Shown here: piece by piece, positions 57,501-64,000 of the stretch
Position numbering within the stretch: the stretch's first letter is position 1
How the letters are laid out: the number at the start of each line of letters is the position of its first letter
Assembly: GCA_949126835.1 (NCBI GenBank)
Contig: OX421497.1
Span: 28,438,742-28,502,741, forward strand
Origin: Anisus vortex
Taxonomy: Eukaryota > Mollusca > Gastropoda > Planorbidae
Length of the DNA stretch: 64,000 nt
Reading direction: 5' to 3'
Notes under the pieces: model-generated
Database searches by the model: none
The model's input: the letters and a program-made list of their open reading frames with translations, nothing else
What the model was told of the DNA's origin: nothing
Translations under genes and position numbers: made by a program

Positions 57501-60500
57501 AAAAACTGAGCAGGTAGTAAAGGTAGCAAAACAGACTAATGAAACTGATGATTTATATAGTGGTTAATCTCAATGTTCATATATAATTATGTTAAAACTA
57601 GTGGTTATGCCCGTCAAAATGACGGAGAAACGAATGACTACAATGTGTTTTGTTAAGAGAGAAAGAAAAGAGACTATTACAATAAAGACAATAAACGTTT
57701 CTTTTCGGTATTTAGTTTTTGTTATTTTTCATTGTTTCTGGTCGCCCTGACCCTGGCATATGCATAATAATTGTTACTGTCAAGCTTCTGGTATTAAAAC
57801 GTAGCAAACAGTTGTGTTCTCTTGACTTGTTATTAATAATAGCCTATTATATTAACAATAATATACTATCTAAAAGAAAAAAAAACCACAATACCAAACA
57901 ATAAAAAAGTAAATAATAAAAACAGCGTAGAAAATAATATATTCAATACAAACTAAAGTGAGAAAGATTTTTTTCGGTATTTAATTTTTGTTCTTGCTTT
58001 TTGTATCAATAAAACAGTATTGAGAATGTTTCTTTTGGTATTTAGTTTTTATTTTATATTGTTGCTGTCAAGCTTATGGTACCCGGTATTTGAAAGTAAT
58101 CATTTATAGGCCTAACTTGTATTTTATAATTCGTATCATTTAATGTATACAGTGTATAGAGTCGCCTATTAAAGGATATTCTCAATAGCGACATTTCTGG
58201 TCGACCTGACTCTGGCATATGCATAAGAATTGTGGCCTCAAGAATTGGCGTAGTGTGTAAACCGCCGATACATTTCCATTAAGAATACACTGGCGGGCGA
58301 ACGCATAGGGGACAGCCCCCGCAGCGGGTCCGAGGTCCATTACAATGCCGAGAGGCCCCAGTGTCTTTTTGGGGAGGAAGCAATGGACGCTGCAATCCCG
58401 TCTCAAGAACCACCCGGTGCCTGGATGAATGTACCTAAAGTATACGATTTGTGCTACCGGGTGACAGTGCAGGTATACTGGCGCGCCACCACGATAATGA
58501 TCCTTAGGGGAACCGCAGTGAACGATCGCTGGGCAGTGGAAACCTTCCCGCGTGGCGTGACTGGAGCCCGGACAGAGATTGCTCAATCCTAAGCTTATTG
58601 TATCAATAAAGCAGTATTGAGAATGTTTCTTTCAGTATTTAGTTTTTATTTTATAGTGTTGCTGCCAAGCTTATGGTACCCGGTATTTGAAAGTAATCAT
58701 TTATAGGCCTAATTTGTTATACAGTCGCATATTAAAGTATATTCTCAATAGCGACGTAAATCCATTAAATAATAAAAACATTTGGTTACTTTTACTTAAA
58801 AGGATAATGCAAACATGAATAATGAAAAAAGAAATAATTTGATAGACATTACGTCATACGCTAGTATTTTTTTAAAAAGTAAACCATTGAAACTCTCCAA
58901 GCCAAATTGCGGTGCGTAACTTTTGAAAAAAGGTCTCGCCACTATAAAAAAAACAACAGCATAATTGGGAAAACCCGAAAAGACCCTCGCGTTCAACATA
59001 GTCAATCTCGCGTTCAATAAAGTAAATGAACGGAAACGGCCATTTGCTATGTACGGTTATATTTATTTGTATAGCTGGATATACTTTTTTTGATTTATAA
59101 AATCAACACATTCTTGATTATAAGTCATAAAATAAAATAATCTTTTGGAGGACGTTTCCAATTTATACATTTAATTTTGTCCCGTTTAGTCAAACGACTT
59201 AGGTGCCTATAGCGAACAAACATATATATATATATAAACAAACATATCAACAAACTCACGGTAATTATATATGTTGATCATTTAAAAACATTAACTAAAG
59301 AAGGAAACAGCTAAATTTATTCTAAGCATTTATTGTTTTCAAACACTTATAAGTTAAACCGAGTCTTTACATGAATATTAATGGCATGAATCAATGTCTG
59401 CTTTACAACAAATCTGTTACAAGTCAAACAAGGCTTAACAGGAATGCCCACATTCTAACTTACAAGCTAATGCATCCTCAATAGATGTGACGTTAGCAAA
59501 GTGAGCAGTGTTGGGGATGCCTAGACATCTCATCCCTAAGGCATGTCGAGATTCCTAGAAGAGCACATCAAAGAACACATTTAGACTAAAAATACATTTA
59601 GAAAAGCAGAAAATAACATGACAACAATTTTTTTTATAATCAACATACTGTATTAGACTAATAATGATAAAATCCAATATAAAATATCCATTTTGAACAA
59701 TATAGTATTTGCATCTATGGTATGCATGCCAGCCTTTAAAATCATTTGGCATAAAAAAGGTCACAGTGAATTTGGTTTTTTAGCTATTAGAAAAACAAAT
59801 TCTATAAAGACTTACAGCAAAATGTCTCTGAAAAGCTTTAGGACCTCTGTAAGGATGGTTCCCACAAATTTCACAAGTGTATGTCAGGTTTAGACCATGA
59901 AGTTTATACAGCCAGTAAGGAATAGGCTGAAACAAAAATAGTTCTTTATATCAATATGTATACCTGGTACTAACAACTTGAAATTGTAAAAAAAAATCTT
60001 AATAAACAACACAAATTTGAACCCTTCCTGCATCAGGCACATATGATTCCACAAGCTGTTTTATTCTTCTTTAGACTTAGGTGCCTATATTTCACACAGC
60101 TATCCCAGGTGTCAGGAACTGAATGCTGGAAAACTACAAACATCATTGAATGAAAACTGGAGGTGTTCCAGACACCCACGACGCATCCTCAAGATATTCT
60201 GGCCAAAAATTATACCAAATGAAGACCTATGTGAGAAAACAGGAGTAGTCCTGCTTTCTCTCAGGAAGGAGGTGGAGATGGCTGAAACTTGTCTGCATAA
60301 TGTCAGTTGACTTCCTCCCCAGGACAGCCCTGAGACCAAGGAAAAAGGTCGACAGGCAGACCAAAAAAAACATGGAGAAGATCGGTAGAACGAGATTTAA
60401 AGGCTAAAGGCCTGAACTTTGAAACAGCCAATCAAGCTGCAACAGACAGATATAGATGGATATCTTTGGCTTCACCTCAAGCCCCAGGAGGCACAAAGAG

Positions 60501-63500
60501 TGAGTGAGCGATCCTAGATGTGTATATTTCCCTCATATCTTAATTTAAACTTAAAAATAGGGCTGAAATCTTTCACCATAAACCCAGGGCAGACATATTT
60601 GTACAAAAAAATGGTGTATAACTGTAAGAAATGGCAGTAGGAAATAATCCCTGGGACATAGGGTATTTATGGGTAAAATTAACATCTGTGGATGTACATT
60701 AGATAGTGTAAAAGTTTGGCTGGTAATAGAAGGGAAGGGTATCTAAATTCTGTAATTAGCAATCAAAGCTAACTAAAATTCTTCATTTATTAAAGTTTTA
60801 TTACAGAAAAAAAAATATTTGATAACTCACTTTACCGTCCCAACCTAGAGGAAGATCTTTTGGATTGTACGGGGCCTCATCATTGTCATCGTCAGAATCT
60901 GATTCTTCAAATTTCTCTTCATCCGACTCTTCTCTCTCTTCTCCGGTTTGAGCCTGCTTGCGCTGGACATTGTCCCTCGTGGCCAGCCTTTGTTCAGACA
61001 GCATCTCTGTCAGCCTGTACAGTTGGGACTCTAAGGCTCCAATCTCTTTCTGTTTCTCTGAGTCCCTTCAAAGATAAAGAATTATTCAACATTACCAGTA
61101 AGCTAAGTGAAGTCCGACTTTCACACCATGTCTGCCCATGGGGCTGGTAATACAGCATTCAAGGCATTGAAGGGGATTGGGATCTCAATTAGACCAATTT
61201 GGCTGGTAATACAGCGTTCAAGGCATTGAAGGGGATTGGTATCTCAATTAGACCAATGGGGCTGGTAATACAGCGTTCAAGGCATTGAAGGGGATTGGTA
61301 TCTCAATTAGACCAATGGGGCTGGTAATACAGCGTTCAAGGCATTGAAGGGGATTGGTATCTCAATTAGACCAATGGGGCTGGTAATACAGCGTTCAAGG
61401 CATTGAAGGGGATTGGTATCTCAATTAGACCAATGGGGCTGGTAATACAGCGTTCAAGGCATTGAAGGGGATTGGTATCTCAATTAGACCAATGGGGCTG
61501 GTAATACAGCGTTCAATCAAGGCATTGAAGGGGATTGGGATCTCAATTAGACCAATGGGGCTGGTAATACAGCGTTCAAGGCATTGAAGGGGATTGGGAT
61601 CTCAATCAAACCAATTTGATCTATTATATTAAAGCAGCAATCACAAGTTTCTGTGACTATGGTTCACTAGGCGATTGTGTGGCAAGCATTATGTGCAGTC
61701 GCCTTTACTTTTCCCCCATCAGAGCTGGGTAGACTCAGCAACACCCACCAGACCTGGGGAAAAAATCCTAGCCTTCCCCAGGACTTAAACCTGGAACAAC
61801 AATTTTGACATATGTAGAACAATGACATCTATTGACAATATAAAAATGTACAGCTGGTTTGACAATGTTTAAAAAAACACACACACACCATTATATGTAA
61901 ACACACATTCTCACTAGGCATGAAAAACTCACTTGGTTTTTGCAGCTTTGCCAGTTTTCCCAGGTTTTGATTTGGCAAACAAGGCTGGATCAAGCTCATC
62001 TAAACTCTTGCCTTTAGTGCTGAACAACCTCTGGGCTCTCTGTTCTAGTGTGCTAACAAAATAATTATAAATAAAACTATCATTGATTATAACAGAATTA
62101 AAGTTATCATATATTGTAATAAAGTTAAACATAAAAAAAAATATCTATAATTATAATAAAATTAAATATAAATAAAATATAATAAAATTGGATTTTTGTG
62201 ATTTGTTTTTAAATTACAGATTTTTAGCTCCAATTTTACAAAAATTGAATGCATTTTGCACATTTTTAAGGCTGTAGTAGGAAGAAAATGTTATATTATT
62301 TTAATGGTGCCAAAATAATAGGGATTTTGATGTGCCAATAGGCTTTGATGATGATATGATGATGTCTTAATTTTCAACTATTGTAACAGATCAATGTATG
62401 AACATCAGATTAGTTTTTTACTTTTAACTTTTATATTTCTGTTACAATGTCATTTTTTTTAACTTTTCAATTAAACTTTTTCCATTTATCTTTTAACTGG
62501 GAAGAATTTAATTCAGTTTCTTTATTCGTTTATTGACTGCACATTTTTATATAGTATGTGATGTCTGAATTTTGTTAAATATACAGAGTTATGCCACTTG
62601 GTTTGGGGATTGGGAATTTATAGGTTGGCAATCCCCTTAAGCTTAAAGTTAAAGGGTTAATAAATACAATTATGAAATGTTTACGTCTCATCGAACACAG
62701 AATATCTTCTAACTATAAAAAATAGTTCACAAATGTCTGGACATTTTCTTTTTCAAACCATCAACCCAACAAACTAGTTTACTAGTTAATCAAAATCCAT
62801 CTATCTATAGACATACCCTCCACATTTCACACCAAGAGCCATAAGTGCAGACTTTAATCTATCCAAACCTAATGAAGCCAGCTCCTGAAAGAAGTGGAAA
62901 CAGTGTAGTTCATTCTTACTAATAGCACACAAAAACAATGAAGAAAGGAACATTTTATTTTATAAATATACACAGAAGAAACTATTCAAAGAATCAAATA
63001 CAATCATATCTATAAAACAACTAATATTTTATTAATATTTAGCTATTGGCCTAGCGGTTAGCTCACCAGACTGTCAACCAAAAAACCACTTGACACGTCG
63101 CGGGTTCAAGCCCCGCCACCGGCAGATCCCTGTCGCCCTACAGGAGTTTTGGGACTAGATGACGTTAATATTGAGTTGTTATCACATGCGCTTAACCGGC
63201 AGCAGTCAAACCTCTCACAGATTTATAGTCTTCTAGAGCGCACTGAGCATGCTAAAATAGCATGGATAGAAGCGCTATATAAATTACCATTACCATTACT
63301 ACTTTTTAAAAAAGAAGAAAACATTTTTTAAATATTACCTCCCATGAAGAAAAGGCAGAGAGATCAAGATGAGCCCCAGAATGGGTTAAAGCACCAGAAG
63401 TTTCTTTCTGTAAGGATAAATTGATTAGTTATATCAGTCATAGGATTTTTACCACACAAAAAAATATATTTTGTTATCCATAACCATATTTTTAGTTGTG

Positions 63501-63509
63501 GCCTAATTG

Positions 63510-63564
<55 letters not shown>

Positions 63565-64000
63565 GTAAATTGTACTATAATAAACAATAAACCACATACT
63601 GGCCAACCAGGAAATGTTCCGTCTGACCACATTTTATCAAACTCTGCCTGTATAAGCTCCACTTCCTTAAAACAATATAATAAAAAAAATTTGTTGATTA
63701 CAGCCAGACAATAAAATTATTTGAAAACAAATGCATCAAACTTTTTTTTTAATGCTTTATATTTACATAACATGAAGAAACTGTAATGTAGACTTTGCCA
63801 TGTTCATATTTTACAAATTGTTTGAATACTAAATGGTGTACCAATGTAATTACTGTTACACTAACTGTTTCAATACTAAATAGTGCACAAATATAAACTG
63901 TTAGTTTCAAAATGAAGTGTTTACCTCTGTAAGATCTGTGAGAGGTTTTATCTTGGTCATGTATTCGCCAAGGTATTCCAGAAGAGAGTTCAAGTACCTG
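54507..64000 (-). CDS. SF3A3: Splicing factor 3A subunit 3 (SF3a60), last ten exons, 5' end outside the window
   Basis: Exons in transcript order: 64000-63925 (partial), 63665-63600, 63407-63339, 62884-62817, 62052-61933, 61065-60831, 59926-59816, 59554-59464, 57449-57394, 54584-54507. Together they give 322 residues plus a TAG stop with consistent phases. Landmarks of the family include [81 protein letters not shown] and a matrin-type C2H2 finger (CEIC, QRHF, SRH). SF3A3 is part of the U2 snRNP SF3a complex, needed for pre-spliceosome assembly in the nucleus. The family is about 500 residues, so roughly the C-terminal two thirds is here. Its introns hold a piggyBac element, a LINE end, a SINE and two tandem arrays. 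The gene converges on MPP8. Confidence 0.97.
54824..57325 (+). mobile_element. piggyBac transposon, degenerate, in the last SF3A3 intron
   Basis: TTAA at 54820-54823 and 57326-57329 flank inverted ends CACTCAAACAACGGC and (reversed) CTCTCAAACAACTGC. The plus strand, antisense to SF3A3, keeps pieces of a piggyBac transposase: an acidic start ([16 protein letters not shown]), NSYILFQ, and a Cys-rich end ([17 protein letters not shown]). Stops and deletions interrupt it and the catalytic region cannot be followed. It makes up about 90% of the 2.8-kb intron. Confidence 0.8.
55120..56420 (+). pseudogene. Relic of piggyBac transposase
   Basis: Readable segments, in order: [18 protein letters not shown] (about 55130-55180), [18 protein letters not shown] (about 55707-55760), [16 protein letters not shown] (about 55890-55940), [10 protein letters not shown] (about 56065-56095) and a terminal Cys cluster (about 56335-56400). 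Frames change between them. The identification rests mainly on the TTAA ends, NSYIL and the C-terminal finger. Confidence 0.6.
57394..57449 (-). CDS. SF3A3: SF3A3 penultimate exon
   Basis: This short 56-nt exon encodes [18 protein letters not shown]. It aligns with the LW..LK...A.RW..DTE stretch near the C-terminus of the family. Acceptor ATTCTAG, donor GAG|GTGAGA. The next intron is almost entirely a piggyBac insertion. Confidence 0.93.
57700..58000 (+). repeat. Partial repeat related to the 58-kb repeat unit
   Basis: CGGTATTTAGTTTTTGTTAT, then TTTCTGGTCGCCCTGACC and CTGGCATATGCATAA, recur at 58035 and 58194. It is a further, diverged copy of parts of the same composite repeat, located in an SF3A3 intron. 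Confidence 0.55.
58001..58755. repeat. Composite: two direct repeats flanking dispersed repeat copy 3
   Basis: 58001-58192 and 58598-58755 are direct copies (TTGTATCAATAAA...CTCAATAGCGAC), the second with a roughly 34-bp deletion. Within each, TATTGAGAAT near the start and ATTCTCAATA near the end are inverted, so each could be a small MITE. Between them lie about 405 GC-rich bp. Confidence 0.75.
58260..58590 (-). repeat. Dispersed GC-rich repeat, copy 3
   Basis: It shares CCCGTCTCAAGAACCACCCG, ATTTGTGCTACCGGGTGACA and ATAATGATCCTTAGGGGAAC with the reverse of 3345-3640. The local GC content is far above the surrounding intron DNA. Confidence 0.65.
58756..59463. other. SF3A3: SF3A3 intron sequence without recognised element
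   Basis: AT-rich intron DNA with a short (TA)n near 59220. GACTTAGGTGCCTATA at about 59198 recurs at about 60074. Confidence 0.6.
59464..59554 (-). CDS. SF3A3: SF3A3 exon: zinc-finger end and PNTAHFANV motif
   Basis: It encodes [19 protein letters not shown] then [11 protein letters not shown]. It supplies the last zinc-ligand histidine. Length 91 nt, ending with one base (T) that joins TG of the next exon to make Leu. Confidence 0.97.
59816..59926 (-). CDS. SF3A3: SF3A3 exon: zinc-finger start
   Basis: It encodes 37 residues: [19 protein letters not shown] continuing to [20 protein letters not shown]. It holds the two cysteines and first histidine of the matrin-type finger. Acceptor TTTCAG, donor GCT|GTAAGT. 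Confidence 0.97.
60150..60512 (+). mobile_element. LINE 3' end (RTE-like), decayed, in SF3A3 intron
   Basis: The plus strand reads [20 protein letters not shown], then after frameshifts a [23 protein letters not shown] segment and DRYRWISLA, typical of the end of RTE-like ORFs. The tail is GAGTGAGTGAG. It is antisense to SF3A3. Confidence 0.75.
60831..61065 (-). CDS. SF3A3: SF3A3 exon: coiled-coil, acidic run and LPLGWDGK
   Basis: It encodes about 78 residues: a Gln/Glu-rich helix ([20 protein letters not shown]), the [15 protein letters not shown] motif, a long Glu/Asp/Ser acidic run, and the conserved [13 protein letters not shown] end. Phase 0 at the donor GTGAGT. Confidence 0.96.
61139..61618. 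repeat. SF3A3: 59-bp tandem array in SF3A3 intron
   Basis: Eight units, each with GGGGCTGGTAATACAGCGTT, GGCATTGAAGGGGATTGG and CTCAATTAGACCAAT, recur every 59 bp. One unit carries a 4-bp insertion (TCAA) near 61515. The array begins about 75 bp upstream (in transcript sense) of exon 61065-60831. Confidence 0.95.
61650..61802 (-). repeat. Possible SINE relic
   Basis: The minus strand begins GTTCCAGGTTTAAGTCCTGG, which resembles a tRNA box B. CCCCAGGTCTGGTGGGTGTT and a GCGACTGCACATAATG stretch follow. No second copy or target duplication was found. Confidence 0.3.
61933..62052 (-). CDS. SF3A3: SF3A3 exon: [13 protein letters not shown] segment
   Basis: It encodes [20 protein letters not shown], then [19 protein letters not shown]. 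Acceptor TTGTTAG, donor AA|GTGAGT, length 120 nt, phase 2 at both junctions. Confidence 0.95.
62817..62884 (-). CDS. SF3A3: SF3A3 exon: [10 protein letters not shown] segment
   Basis: It encodes [18 protein letters not shown] then VKCG, 68 nt, ending with GG that joins C of the next exon to make Gly. In the family this is a SAP-like helical segment. Confidence 0.95.
63044..63300 (+). mobile_element. tRNA-derived SINE, family A, copy 2, in SF3A3 intron
   Basis: It is almost identical to the reverse of 34920-35164: TTGGCCTAGCGGTTAGCTC, GCGGGTTCAAGCCCCGCC, GGAGTTTTGGGACTAGATGA, CTAGAGCGCACTGAGCATGC, then a TTACCATTACCATTA tail. It has one box B change (C to A). Confidence 0.88.
63339..63407 (-). 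CDS. SF3A3: SF3A3 exon: [14 protein letters not shown] segment
   Basis: It encodes 23 residues, [19 protein letters not shown] then SSWE, one of the most conserved stretches of SF3A3. Phase 0 at both ends; donor GAG|GTAATA. Confidence 0.95.
63511..63563. repeat. CT/TA microsatellite
   Basis: A (TC)n run passes directly into (TA)n in an SF3A3 intron, 37 bp from the exon at 63600. Confidence 0.95.
63600..63665 (-). CDS. SF3A3: SF3A3 exon: IQAEFDKMW segment
   Basis: It encodes 22 residues, [13 protein letters not shown] then SDGTFPGWP, between TTTTAAG and GTATGT, phase 0 at both ends. It matches the segment just before the KETS...ALTH motif in the family. Confidence 0.93.
63925..64000 (-). CDS. 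SF3A3: SF3A3 exon (partial at window edge)
   Basis: It encodes [19 protein letters not shown] and TDLTE, ending GAG|GTAAAC. The window ends inside or right at the start of the exon: a CAG lies at the very edge, so the acceptor cannot be decided here. Confidence 0.88.

Noticed and set aside
63044..63120. Functional tRNA gene
   Set aside because: The tRNA-like block continues into a SINE body shared with 34920-35164 and lacks a good cloverleaf; it is a SINE head.

Overview
The window looks like a piece of a lophotrochozoan animal genome, most likely a gastropod snail. The basis is AT-rich DNA, genes split into many GT-AG exons, and the company of RTE-like and CR1/L2-like LINEs, tRNA-derived SINEs, hAT and piggyBac elements and many minisatellites. 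The species is an inference. No rRNA gene, intact tRNA gene, CRISPR array or bacterial operon was seen.

Three host genes are supported by splice sites whose phases all agree. (1) About 13955-22887, plus strand: a four-exon secreted protein of 250 residues with a signal peptide, a PAN/Apple-like segment and a C-type lectin domain carrying a QPD motif. (2) 32279-44990, plus strand: fifteen exons (1153 residues visible, first exon not found) of a chromodomain / long disordered linker / ankyrin / C-terminal-domain protein that matches MPHOSPH8 (MPP8), the H3K9me3-reading subunit of the HUSH silencing complex. (3) 54507-64000, minus strand: the last ten exons of SF3A3, the 60-kDa subunit of splicing factor SF3a, running out of the window at its 5' side. 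MPP8 and SF3A3 converge tail to tail about 9.5 kb apart.

The rest is mostly mobile DNA, and many insertions can be delimited by target-site duplications: a 1.86-kb hAT with a degenerate transposase (2054-3915), hAT-derived elements at 5759-6324, 12354-13161 and 34647-35565, 5'-truncated LINE 3' ends at 4754-5018 and 9640-10152, a LINE with a textbook twin-priming inversion (23867-26313), a SINE nested in a hAT element (34920-35164), a degenerate piggyBac filling the last SF3A3 intron (54824-57325), and a piggyBac-like short element in an MPP8 intron (41251-41936).

Tandem arrays are abundant: units of 19 bp (15931-16905), about 41-47 bp (20781-21214), 61 bp (38086-38561), 45 bp (49031-49387), 41 bp (54416-54541, made from the end of the SF3A3 coding sequence) and 59 bp (61139-61618), plus a GGTA array with higher-order structure (10665-11078).

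The most noteworthy items are the apparent molluscan MPP8, a reader protein for silencing retroelements, sitting in a retroelement-rich region; the triplicated SF3A3 coding end; the twin-primed LINE; and several nested or palindrome-associated insertions. No wholly new multi-gene system could be demonstrated.
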